In this document: one piece after another, positions 34,767 through 41,479 of the stretch
How the letters are laid out: each line of letters starts with the position of its first letter
How positions within the stretch are numbered: the first letter of the stretch is position 1
NCBI GenBank assembly: GCA_013388985.1
Contig: JACAEF010000068.1
Span: forward strand, 1-41,479
Reading direction: 5' to 3'
Length of the DNA: 41,479 bases
Origin: Rhodocyclaceae bacterium
GTDB taxonomy: Bacteria > Pseudomonadota > Gammaproteobacteria > Burkholderiales > Rhodocyclaceae
Translations under genes and position numbers: made by a program
The notes under the pieces: model-generated
Told to the model about the DNA's origin: nothing
The model's input: the letters and a program-made list of their open reading frames with translations, nothing else
Database searches by the model: none

Positions 34767-35025
34767 GACCATCCCCCTGCCAGGCGCGCTTGGCGAACGC
34801 GACGCCGCCGATCGCCGCCAGCAACGCCAGCAGCAGCGCGACGTCGACGAGGGTGGGCATACCCATTGCCTGTGCCAGCAAGACGAGGATGCCGGTGCCG
34901 GTGGAACCGAACAGCAGCGCCATCAGCATGCGGTCGGCCGCCGTCGGCCCGCGCGCCGCCGCGACGAGCGCCACGACCAGATTGCCGAGCAGGAACAGGG
35001 CGATCGCTAGATCGATCGAGTTCAT
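34759..35025 (-). CDS. mrpF: Mrp-type antiporter subunit F
   Basis: An 88-residue subunit with three helices. ARGPTAADRMLMALLFGSTGTGILVLLAQ (24-52) is the MrpF signature with the conserved PTAADR. The ATG at 35025 overlaps the mrpE stop (35022) by four bases. Confidence 0.92.
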   Translation of the reverse strand: MNSIDLAIALFLLGNLVVALVAAARGPTAADRMLMALLFGSTGTGILVLLAQAMGMPTLVDVALLLALLAAIGGVAFAKRAWQGDGHD

Positions 35026-35489
35026 GCGCCGACTCCGAACAAGGCGGCGATGCGCAACTCCAGCGCGCGCGCCTCCGCCGCGACCGGCAGCCGGACATCG
35101 AGCGCATGCACGCGCAGGCGGCCGTCCGCCAGTTCGACGCCCACCGTGCCCGGCATCAGGCCGAGCGTGTAAGTCAGCAGAATCTGCGGCGCGCCGTCCG
35201 GAAGAATGAGCGCCAAGTCGATCAGGCCGGGCGTCAACGCGCGTCTGCCGCGCAGCGCCATCGCCGCGACTTGCAGGCCACCGCGCACGGAATTGACGAC
35301 GAAGAAGGCAAGAAAGCCCGGCAGGGCGGTCAGACGCACACGATATGCGCGCGGCGGCCAGAGTTTCACGCTCGACCAGGTCGCCGCGACGACCGCGACG
35401 CCCCCCAGCAGCCAGCCGTCGCGATGGCCTTCCGCCAGCAGCCACCAAAGGCCGGCGAACGACAGGACACGCTCGAGGAGTTGCATCAT
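35022..35489 (-). CDS. mrpE: Mrp-type antiporter subunit E
   Basis: A 155-residue subunit with two to three N-terminal helices and a soluble C-terminal domain. LPGFLAFFVVNSVRGGLQVAAMALRG and LTYTLGLMPGTVGVELADGRLRVHALDV are typical MrpE. The start is ATGATG at 35489/35486, overlapping the stop of the Gcr-like gene (ATGA); either ATG is possible. It opens the antiporter block but has no promoter of its own that I can see, so it is cotranscribed with the gene before it. Confidence 0.9.
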   Translation of the reverse strand: MMQLLERVLSFAGLWWLLAEGHRDGWLLGGVAVVAATWSSVKLWPPRAYRVRLTALPGFLAFFVVNSVRGGLQVAAMALRGRRALTPGLIDLALILPDGAPQILLTYTLGLMPGTVGVELADGRLRVHALDVRLPVAAEARALELRIAALFGVGA

Positions 35490-37546
35490 GACGTCATCCG
35501 ATCCTGCCGCGACCCACCCCCGCGCGATGTCGGCGGCTCGTGCCCGGTCGCCGAGACAGCCGCGCGCGGCGGCAGGAAGAAATCTCCGGGGTGCGTCAGG
35601 CATCGCCACAGGATCGCCCGCACCAGGCGTAAGCGCTGCCGCAAATCGACGCCGCGCGCCTTGAGGCCGATCCACATGGCGAGCGAAAAGCTGACGACGA
35701 GATTCGTCACGCCGATCAGCAGCACGCCGAGGGCCGCGAGCGCCGCCGTTTGCCAGGCTACGTCGAATTCGAGGCCGGCCAGCGCATAGCCCCAATACGC
35801 CGAAGAAAACGCGATATGGCGAATGTCGAGCGGCAATCCCAGCAGCATGCCCACGCCAGCGGTTCCGCCGAGCAGGAAACCGAAGAAGAAGTTGCCGGCC
35901 AGCGCACCGAGATTGTTGCCGATGTAGTCGGTGATGCGCCGCCAGCGCTCCCGGCCAAACAGCCGCCGTGGCCAGCCGAGCCGATCGAGACGCTGGGGAA
36001 TGCGGTTGTAGGCGCACAGATTGTCGTAATAGCCGGCGATCAGGCCGGCGAGAAACAGACAAACGCCCGCCACCGCGGCGAACAGAATGGCGCCGCTGGC
36101 GATGGGGTCGCTATCCTGCAGAAGTATCCTCGCCTTCTCGGCAGCGACGTAAGGCGCGCTCGTCAGCCATCGGAACAGCAGTCCACCGAGAATGGCGACC
36201 GGTACCGCCAGTCCGACATTGCCGAGGATCGCCGCCAGCTGGGTGCGCACCGTGCGGGCGACGAGGTCGACGACCGGCGATGGATCGCGCTGGCGCCCCT
36301 TGCCACCCGCCTGCATGTCACCGATGGCGGCGGCGATGGCATTCGCGGTCATTGCGGGCTGTTTGGTGGCGACGGTGAAATGCAGCAGGTGAATGAGCAT
36401 GAAGCCGAGGCTGTAGTTGAGGCAGTAGGCCAACACTTCGGTCAGCGGCGCCAAACCCAGTGTACCCAGATGGAGCTTGTTGGCGGCCATCAGTGCGATG
36501 ATGATGCCGCCGCCGGCGGCAGAGCGCAGCATCGCAAACCAGTCGGCGCGGGTTTCGCCAATGTAATGCTCACCGCTCTTGCCCGCGTTCTCTGTCACGC
36601 GCAGCGCCACCAACTCGGTGTTTTCACGCCAGAAGCCGATCAGATCGTCGCGGTGACTGGCGGCGATCGCCAATTCCCGCCAGAGCACGGCGCCTTGCGC
36701 GCGCGCATCGCCGGGACGATGGTTGGCCAATGCCTCGGCCAACAGAGTCAGGCGCTCCAGCCGGTCGAGATGCTGGGCGAGCCGGCGCAGGCGGAAAGTC
36801 AGATGGAAACTCGCCCCCAATTGTCGGGCGCGACGACGTACCCGATCACCTGCCGCACGTGCCTGATCGATCAGCACATGCAGATGGCGGACATCGGCGG
36901 GTGCCGTCCCGCCAGCGCCGACTTTTGCTTCGACCGCCTGGGCGAAGGCCAGCGCCTCCTCGCACAACGCGAGATAGGGAGAAACATGGTTCTCCAGCGT
37001 CGGGTCGAGTCGCAGCATTTCCGGTTCGAGACCCGCCGCTGCAATCCGATGGGCCACGACGCGCAAGGCTTCGAGCAGATCTTCGTTGAAACGATGCGCG
37101 GCGAGCTCGCCAGCGGCTTCATCGAGATGCAAGGCAGCGATGACCGCTGCCCATTCGCTCTCTGGAACCTCTGTCAGCCAGGAAGCATCGCGTGCCTGGA
37201 TGATGTGTTCCAGAGCCCCCTTGAGCTGGTCGCCTTCATCCGCCTCGGGCAGCAGGCGATGTGCCAGACGCCGGAAGGTTTCGCTGAAGAAGCCGGTGGC
37301 GGGATAGATGCCCACCGTGGCGAACAACAAGACGGCATGGCGATGGATGACCAGCTCGAGCAACACCCCGCGCAGGGCGGCACGCAGATCGGGACGCGCC
37401 TGCAACAGCTCGGCCAGCGCACGCACGTTGTCCGCCGGCGCCATGCCATGTGCCGGGCGGAGTTCCGCCATCAGTGCCGTGAGCGCATCGAGCGATTCGA
37501 CATGGGGATCGAGCAGCAAGCACAGGGTATCGACCAGTCGACTCAT
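35486..37546 (-). CDS. Gcr-like membrane protein, annotated in databases as site-specific recombinase
   Basis: A 686-residue protein of the SpecificRecomb (COG4389) family. The name goes back to a gonococcal gene; I see no recombinase catalytic motif. The N-terminal half (1 to about 330) is soluble and helical. The C-terminal half has about eight membrane segments (for example GGGIIIALMAANKL, LAVPVAILGGLLF, AILFAAVAGVCLFLAGLIAGYYDN). FSSAYWGYALAGLEFDVAWQ is a family-like motif. Residues 208-215 (KVGAGGTA) come from a copy of the 25-bp repeat. It overlaps mrpE by four bases and follows the P-type ATPase by 15, so it is in the antiporter operon. An envelope or ion-transport role is more likely than DNA recombination. 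Confidence 0.82.
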   Translation of the reverse strand: MSRLVDTLCLLLDPHVESLDALTALMAELRPAHGMAPADNVRALAELLQARPDLRAALRGVLLELVIHRHAVLLFATVGIYPATGFFSETFRRLAHRLLPEADEGDQLKGALEHIIQARDASWLTEVPESEWAAVIAALHLDEAAGELAAHRFNEDLLEALRVVAHRIAAAGLEPEMLRLDPTLENHVSPYLALCEEALAFAQAVEAKVGAGGTAPADVRHLHVLIDQARAAGDRVRRRARQLGASFHLTFRLRRLAQHLDRLERLTLLAEALANHRPGDARAQGAVLWRELAIAASHRDDLIGFWRENTELVALRVTENAGKSGEHYIGETRADWFAMLRSAAGGGIIIALMAANKLHLGTLGLAPLTEVLAYCLNYSLGFMLIHLLHFTVATKQPAMTANAIAAAIGDMQAGGKGRQRDPSPVVDLVARTVRTQLAAILGNVGLAVPVAILGGLLFRWLTSAPYVAAEKARILLQDSDPIASGAILFAAVAGVCLFLAGLIAGYYDNLCAYNRIPQRLDRLGWPRRLFGRERWRRITDYIGNNLGALAGNFFFGFLLGGTAGVGMLLGLPLDIRHIAFSSAYWGYALAGLEFDVAWQTAALAALGVLLIGVTNLVVSFSLAMWIGLKARGVDLRQRLRLVRAILWRCLTHPGDFFLPPRAAVSATGHEPPTSRGGGSRQDRMTS
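36901..36925 (+). repeat. 25-bp dispersed repeat, copy 7 (inside the Gcr-like gene)
   Basis: GTGCCGT, CCCG, CCAGCGCCGACTTT. Identical to copy 6. Antisense to the gene; encodes KVGAGGTA, the same peptide as in mrpD, although the two proteins are unrelated. Confidence 0.85.
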
Positions 37547-37561
37547 CGTTGTTCGTCATGT

Positions 37562-40264
37562 TCATCGTGCTTGTAGTTCCCCCATCTTATCGTGCTGGAA
37601 ACCGCGCCAGAACCATTTTTCGATCTCGACGACGAAAAACACCAGCACACCCGCCGCCACGACGCGCAGCCAGGTCGCCGCATCGAGATGATCGGTACCG
37701 AACAATCCCTGCTTGAAGGGCAGATGGGTCATCGCCAGCTGCAGCACCACCAGCACCGCGACCGCCTTCAGCGCAACGGCATTGCCGAACAGGCCCTCCT
37801 TCGACAGCACCGATCCCGTCAGGCGGCGGCAGTTGAAGAGGTAGACGATCTGTCCCATCACCAGCGTATTCACTGCGGCGGTGCGCGCGAATTCCAGCCC
37901 CATGCCGCGCCCGTTCTCCCACAGGAACAGACCGAACGAGGTGGCGACCAAGAGCACGGTGACGAAGCCGATGCGCCAGAGCATGAAACCGTTGACCAGC
38001 GGCTCATCGGGATTGCGCGGCGGCCGCGCCATGAGGCCGGGTTCGGGGCGCTCGAAGGCGATCGCCAGCGAGAGGGTGACGGCGGTGACCATGTTGACCC
38101 AGAGGATCTGCACCGGCGTGATCGGCAGCGTCATGCCGGCGAGCACGGCGATCAGCACCATCGAGGCCTGCCCAATGCTGGTCGGCAGCACATAGACGAC
38201 CGCCTTCCTGAGGTTGTCATAGACCGTGCGGCCTTCCTCGACGGCGGCGGCGATCGAGGCGAAGTTGTCATCGGCCAGCACCATCTCGGCGGCTTCCTTG
38301 GCTGCTTCGGTGCCCTTCTTGCCCATCGCCACGCCGACATCGGCGCGCTTCAAGGCCGGCGCGTCATTGACGCCGTCGCCGGTCATCGCCACCACTTCGC
38401 CATTGGCCTGCAACGCCTCGACCAGCCGCAGCTTGTGCTCTGGGCTAGCGCGGGCGAAGACATCGACCTCGCGCACCGCATCGCGCAAAGCGGCGCCATC
38501 CATCGCTTCGATCTCGCTACCGGTAAGCGCGCGCGCCGCGCCCTGCGACAGGCCCATCTGCCGAGCGATCGCCGCTGCGGTGACGGCATGGTCGCCGGTG
38601 ATCATCTTGACGCGGATGCCCGCCGCATGACAGGCCGCCACCGCGCGGATCGCTTCCTCGCGCGGCGGATCCATGATGCCGGCCAGCGCGAACAATGTCA
38701 GCCCGCCCTCGACATCGGCGAAGACGAGCTCGCGCTTGCCTGGCTCGACGGGCTTCGCCGCCAGCGCCAGCACGCGGAAGCCTTGCGCCGCCAGCGCATC
38801 GATCCGGGCCTGCCAGAATGCGGCGTCGATCGGTTTGTCATGGCCGTTTTCTCTTTGCCAGGCGCACATGCCGATCACGCGCTCGGGCGCGCCCTTGACG
38901 AAGACGAAGGCATGACCGGCATGGTCGTGGTGCAATGTCGCCATGAAGCGATGCTCGGACTCGAACGGAATCGCATCGATGCGCGGCAACGCTGCGGATT
39001 CGAAGTGGGGATCGAGTCCGGCCTTGAGCGCCAGGGTCAGCAATGCCCCTTCGGTCGGGTCGCCTTCGAGCTTCCATTCGCCTGCGACCTCGCGCAGGGT
39101 GGCGTCGTTGCACAGCAGCGCGACGCGGGCGATGTCGGTCAGCGCTTCGGGTGCGATCTCGCGGCCCGCGACCGAAAACCCGCCGTGCGGCGCATAGCCG
39201 ACGCCCGCCACCTCGATCGTCCCTTCCGCCGTCGCCAGCCGCTGCACCGTCATCTCGTTCCTGGTCAGCGTGCCGGTCTTGTCCGAGCAAATGGTGGTGA
39301 CCGCGCCGAGCGTCTCCACCGCCGGCATGCGGCGGATGATGGCATTGCGCGCGGCCATGCGCTGCACGCCGATCGCCAGCGTGATGGTCATGATCGCCGG
39401 CAGGCCTTCGGGGATCGCCGCGACCGCCAGGCCCACCGCGGCGAGGAACATCTCGCCCGCAGGCTGTCCATGCGCGAGCATGCCAAAAGCCAGGGTGAAG
39501 CCGGCGAGCAGCAGGATGCCCACGGTCAGCCAGCGGCCAAAGACCGCCATTTGCCTCATCAGCGGCGTCTCGACCGATGCGACCGTGGCCAGCATGCGAC
39601 CGATGCGGCCGATCTCGGTGGCGTCCCCGGTGGCGACCACGACGCCCTTGCCCTGGCCGAAGACGACCAGCGTGCCCGAGTAGGCCATCGAGCGGCGATC
39701 GCCGATCGGCGCGTCATCCGCCACGGCCTGGCTGGATTTCTCGACCGGCTCGGATTCGCCGGTCAGCGCGGCTTCCTCGATGCGCAGAGTGCGCGTCTCG
39801 ATCAGACGCAGGTCGGCCGGCACTTTGTCGCCCGAGGCGAGCAGCACGATGTCGCCGGGAACGAGTTCTTCCGCGGCGATCTCCTGACGGCGGCCATCGC
39901 GCAACACCATCGCCTGCAGAGAGAGCATGTTGCGGATCGCATCGAGCGATTTCTCCGCCTTGCCTTCCTGGATAAAGCCGATCAGCGCGTTGATGAAGAC
40001 CACGCCGAGGATCACCGCCGTATCGACGCCATGACCGAGCGCGGCGGTGACGCCGGCCGCGCCGAGCAGCACATAGATCAGCACGTTGTGGAACTGCAGC
40101 AGGAAGCGGACCAATGGCCCGCGCTTCTTCGGCGGCGTCAGGCGGTTGGGGCCGTGCGCGGCGAGCCGCCGCGCGGCCTCATCCCCGCTCAGCCCCGCTG
40201 GCGTGGCCTGTTGTGCCGCAAGCGCCTGTTCGGCTGCCGCCGCATGCCAGATCGGGTTCGACAT
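37562..40264 (-). CDS. P-type cation-transporting ATPase (P2A-like)
   Basis: A 900-residue P-type ATPase with the phosphorylation motif DKTGTLT, LTGES in the actuator domain, KGAPERV in the nucleotide domain, MITGDH and TGDGVNDAPAL. The overall layout is that of P2A Ca2+ pumps including IPEGLP in helix 4. But helix 5 reads PTSIGQAS where SERCA has SSNVGEVV, and helix 6 reads NMVTAVT where SERCA has NLVTDGL. The Asn768, Glu771 and Asp800 positions are thus Ser, Gln and Ala. So Ca2+ site I is missing and the substrate is uncertain (single-site Ca2+, Mn2+ or a monovalent ion). The ATG at 40264 has GGGAG 7 bases upstream; an in-frame TTG at 40291 overlaps the previous gene. Operon position: after the stress protein, before the Gcr-like gene. 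Confidence 0.9.
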   Translation of the reverse strand: MSNPIWHAAAAEQALAAQQATPAGLSGDEAARRLAAHGPNRLTPPKKRGPLVRFLLQFHNVLIYVLLGAAGVTAALGHGVDTAVILGVVFINALIGFIQEGKAEKSLDAIRNMLSLQAMVLRDGRRQEIAAEELVPGDIVLLASGDKVPADLRLIETRTLRIEEAALTGESEPVEKSSQAVADDAPIGDRRSMAYSGTLVVFGQGKGVVVATGDATEIGRIGRMLATVASVETPLMRQMAVFGRWLTVGILLLAGFTLAFGMLAHGQPAGEMFLAAVGLAVAAIPEGLPAIMTITLAIGVQRMAARNAIIRRMPAVETLGAVTTICSDKTGTLTRNEMTVQRLATAEGTIEVAGVGYAPHGGFSVAGREIAPEALTDIARVALLCNDATLREVAGEWKLEGDPTEGALLTLALKAGLDPHFESAALPRIDAIPFESEHRFMATLHHDHAGHAFVFVKGAPERVIGMCAWQRENGHDKPIDAAFWQARIDALAAQGFRVLALAAKPVEPGKRELVFADVEGGLTLFALAGIMDPPREEAIRAVAACHAAGIRVKMITGDHAVTAAAIARQMGLSQGAARALTGSEIEAMDGAALRDAVREVDVFARASPEHKLRLVEALQANGEVVAMTGDGVNDAPALKRADVGVAMGKKGTEAAKEAAEMVLADDNFASIAAAVEEGRTVYDNLRKAVVYVLPTSIGQASMVLIAVLAGMTLPITPVQILWVNMVTAVTLSLAIAFERPEPGLMARPPRNPDEPLVNGFMLWRIGFVTVLLVATSFGLFLWENGRGMGLEFARTAAVNTLVMGQIVYLFNCRRLTGSVLSKEGLFGNAVALKAVAVLVVLQLAMTHLPFKQGLFGTDHLDAATWLRVVAAGVLVFFVVEIEKWFWRGFQHDKMGELQAR

Positions 40265-40287
40265 GACGGTCTCCCGTTCGGCATCGC

Positions 40288-41187
40288 TCAAGGCACCAGC
40301 AGCACATTGCTGCTGGCGTGATAGAGCACGTTCTGGGTGACGCTGCCGATGATGCGCTCCTCGAGCGCGGAGCCGCCATGCTTACCGATGACGATGAGAT
40401 CGGCTGCGAGGCGCTCCGACAGCTCGAAAAGCACTGCCGCGGGGTGGCCGTGCAGATTGAGCCATTGAACATGGGCCGTCGCCGGCACGGCAAGCGAGTC
40501 GCGCAAGGACTGCATCGAGCTTTCCGCGCGCGCCAGTTCTGCCTTGCGGTAATGGTCGAGATCGGCGTCTGTGGCCCCCGCCATGCGCATGCGCCCCTCG
40601 AATGGCACGAAATAGGCATGCGTGATATAGAGCGAGGACGAAGGAAACCAGTCGAGCGCCAGCTGCAAGGCGCGCCTGGCGTTGTCGGAAAAATCCATTG
40701 CCACGATCACGCTCGCCCATTCGGCACTGGCGGGGCGGCGCACCAGCAGCACCGGCACATTTGCCTGTGCCAGCACCTTGAGGGCCGTACCGCCGAGGAA
40801 GGTATCGCCGATCCAATCCTCGCCATGTTCGCCGACGACCAGCAGATCGGCTTGGCATTCCGTCAGGAAACGGGCGATTTCGGCTGCCGCGCCACCCGTT
40901 CGCGTTTCCGCGACGACACTGATGCCGTGTCGCGCCGCGAGCTCCTGCGCCTGTCGTGACAGATGGTCGCGTGCCGCCAGCACCGGGTCGGCGCCCGTCC
41001 AGCGCTCGGCATCGTAAATGCTCTTGATGGCGGCCCACAACCCGTCATCGAACACGTGCAAGACCGACAAATCCGCCTCGAAGCGTTTCGCCAGCACCGC
41101 GGCTTGTTCGACCGCGAGATTCGCCGCGGCCGACAAGTCGGTCGCGGCGACAATGGTGCGGATGACGGCTGGCGAGCGCGTGTCCAT
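40288..41187 (-). CDS. Universal stress protein with tandem UspA domains
   Basis: A 299-residue protein with two UspA domains (about 8-150 and 158-299). Domain 2 ends with the nucleotide-binding pattern GKHGGSALEERIIGSVTQNVLYHASSNVLLV, that is G-x2-G-x9-GS. In domain 1 the equivalent GEHGEDWIGDTFLGGTALKVL is similar but has GGT. Such proteins bind ATP or AMP and often modulate transporters. It starts at 41187 with AAGGAG 6 bases before the ATG. It is the first gene of the possible eleven-gene run ending at 30329, with 23 bases to the ATPase. The pairing with ion transporters suggests regulation of ion balance; that is inference. Confidence 0.92.
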   Translation of the reverse strand: MDTRSPAVIRTIVAATDLSAAANLAVEQAAVLAKRFEADLSVLHVFDDGLWAAIKSIYDAERWTGADPVLAARDHLSRQAQELAARHGISVVAETRTGGAAAEIARFLTECQADLLVVGEHGEDWIGDTFLGGTALKVLAQANVPVLLVRRPASAEWASVIVAMDFSDNARRALQLALDWFPSSSLYITHAYFVPFEGRMRMAGATDADLDHYRKAELARAESSMQSLRDSLAVPATAHVQWLNLHGHPAAVLFELSERLAADLIVIGKHGGSALEERIIGSVTQNVLYHASSNVLLVP

Positions 41188-41254
41188 GATGGCTCCTTCG
41201 CAATGATCGATGAATGCTCCCCCTCACAGACGGTTGTCACGTCGCTCGGGTGCT

Positions 41255-41479
41255 AGGGCCTGTTCTCAATCATCCGGCGGATGGCGTTGCTGGCCGGAAA
41301 GGGATGGATGCAAGGCGGAAGGCGAAGCCAAGGGCGCCTCCCCTTGGCAAGCCCGACAACGCCGCAGACGCCATTTCCGGCCGCAACCCTTTGGGCTGGG
41401 GCGAATCGGATGCGCTGCGGTGTTGCGGCTCCTTGCGATATCGACATATCGCTGCGTCGCCGCGCCTGGCAATCGCATC
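41255..41479. repeat. Compound palindromic repeat region at the right edge, no gene
   Basis: Begins with the short repeat also at 30317. Palindrome A: GTTGCTGGCCGGAAA (about 41285-41299) pairs with TTTCCGGCCGCAAC (about 41372-41385), around a centre with GCCAAGGG and CCCCTTGGC. Palindrome B surrounds GCGATAT-CGAC-ATATCGC (41435-41452). Open frames here (such as the minus-strand one at 41266-41478) show no protein-like signal. It contains GGGATGGATGCAAG, similar to GGGATGGGATGCAAG in the element at 18029-18171. The element may continue beyond the window. The gap 41188-41254 is ordinary promoter-length sequence. Confidence 0.55.

Noticed and set aside
30329-35489. Respiratory complex I or membrane-bound hydrogenase
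   Set aside because: No NuoBCDHI-type or hydrogenase catalytic subunits are present; MrpE, F and G signatures make it an Mrp-type antiporter module.
6270-36925. Dispersed repeat as a Neisseria-type DNA uptake sequence
   Set aside because: It shares GCCGTC with the neisserial 10-12-mer, but the conserved block is longer and different, and no competence gene is in the window. Kept only as one possible role.
35486-37546. True site-specific recombinase, implying a mobile element
   Set aside because: No integrase or resolvase catalytic motif; the protein has many membrane segments and is bound into an ion-transport operon.
41266-41478. 70-residue minus-strand open frame at the right edge
   Set aside because: It lies entirely in palindromic repeat sequence, with several overlapping alternative frames; more likely repeat-derived than a gene.

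Overview
The window (about 41.5 kb, GC-rich) reads as chromosome of a chemo- or photolithoautotrophic proteobacterium, most likely a betaproteobacterium. The two CbbR/CbbQ/CbbO sets, the E. coli-type gap, the proteobacterial phosphoribulokinase, the polyphosphate:AMP phosphotransferase and the Gcr-like membrane protein all fit that group; the exact taxon is inference. No tRNA, rRNA, CRISPR array, integrase or intact transposase was seen.

Positions 1-20615 form a Calvin-Benson-Bassham (CBB) supercluster with two complete RubisCO systems. A minus-strand operon fbp-prk-tkt-gap-pgk (pgk runs off the left edge) supplies regeneration and reduction enzymes. Next comes form II RubisCO, cbbM-cbbQ-cbbO, then cbbY (xylulose-1,5-bisphosphate phosphatase), with a divergent cbbR. 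Then comes form IA RubisCO, cbbL-cbbS-cbbQ-cbbO, followed in the same direction by a class II aldolase fused to a Dabb-like domain and by an unrecognised 123-residue protein, with a second divergent cbbR. A 25-bp motif ATAAR-N15-YTTAT, twice extended by CTTAT-N7-ATAAG, lies before fbp, cbbM and cbbY/cbbR but not before cbbL. I read it as the operator of the form II-side CbbR. Both RubisCO operons carry a terminator-like hairpin between the RubisCO genes and cbbQO, which would favour RubisCO over its activase.

Positions 20650-30319 hold ordinary genes: a small secreted protein with an internal duplication, a thioredoxin-fold protein, a 1047-residue AsmA/DUF748-like protein, rsmE (with an in-frame repeat insertion), polyphosphate:AMP phosphotransferase, argA, yggX, rpiA and a small membrane protein.

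Positions 30329-41187 are one closely packed minus-strand run: universal stress protein, P-type cation ATPase, Gcr-like membrane protein, and eight Mrp-type antiporter genes ordered E-F-G-(DUF4040)-B-C-D-D2. This order is like the antiporter module of membrane-bound hydrogenases rather than the standard mrpABCDEFG. Most junctions are four-base start/stop overlaps.

Scattered through everything is a 25-bp dispersed repeat (seven copies, both orientations, in genes and between them). There are also larger palindromic repeats: a 143-bp one exactly between the cbbL stop and cbbS, one inside rsmE, and a compound one at the right edge. The strongest leads are the 25-bp repeat, the shared operator, a metal-site Asp-to-Asn change in the fructose bisphosphatase, the aldolase-Dabb fusion and the unusual Mrp-type operon.
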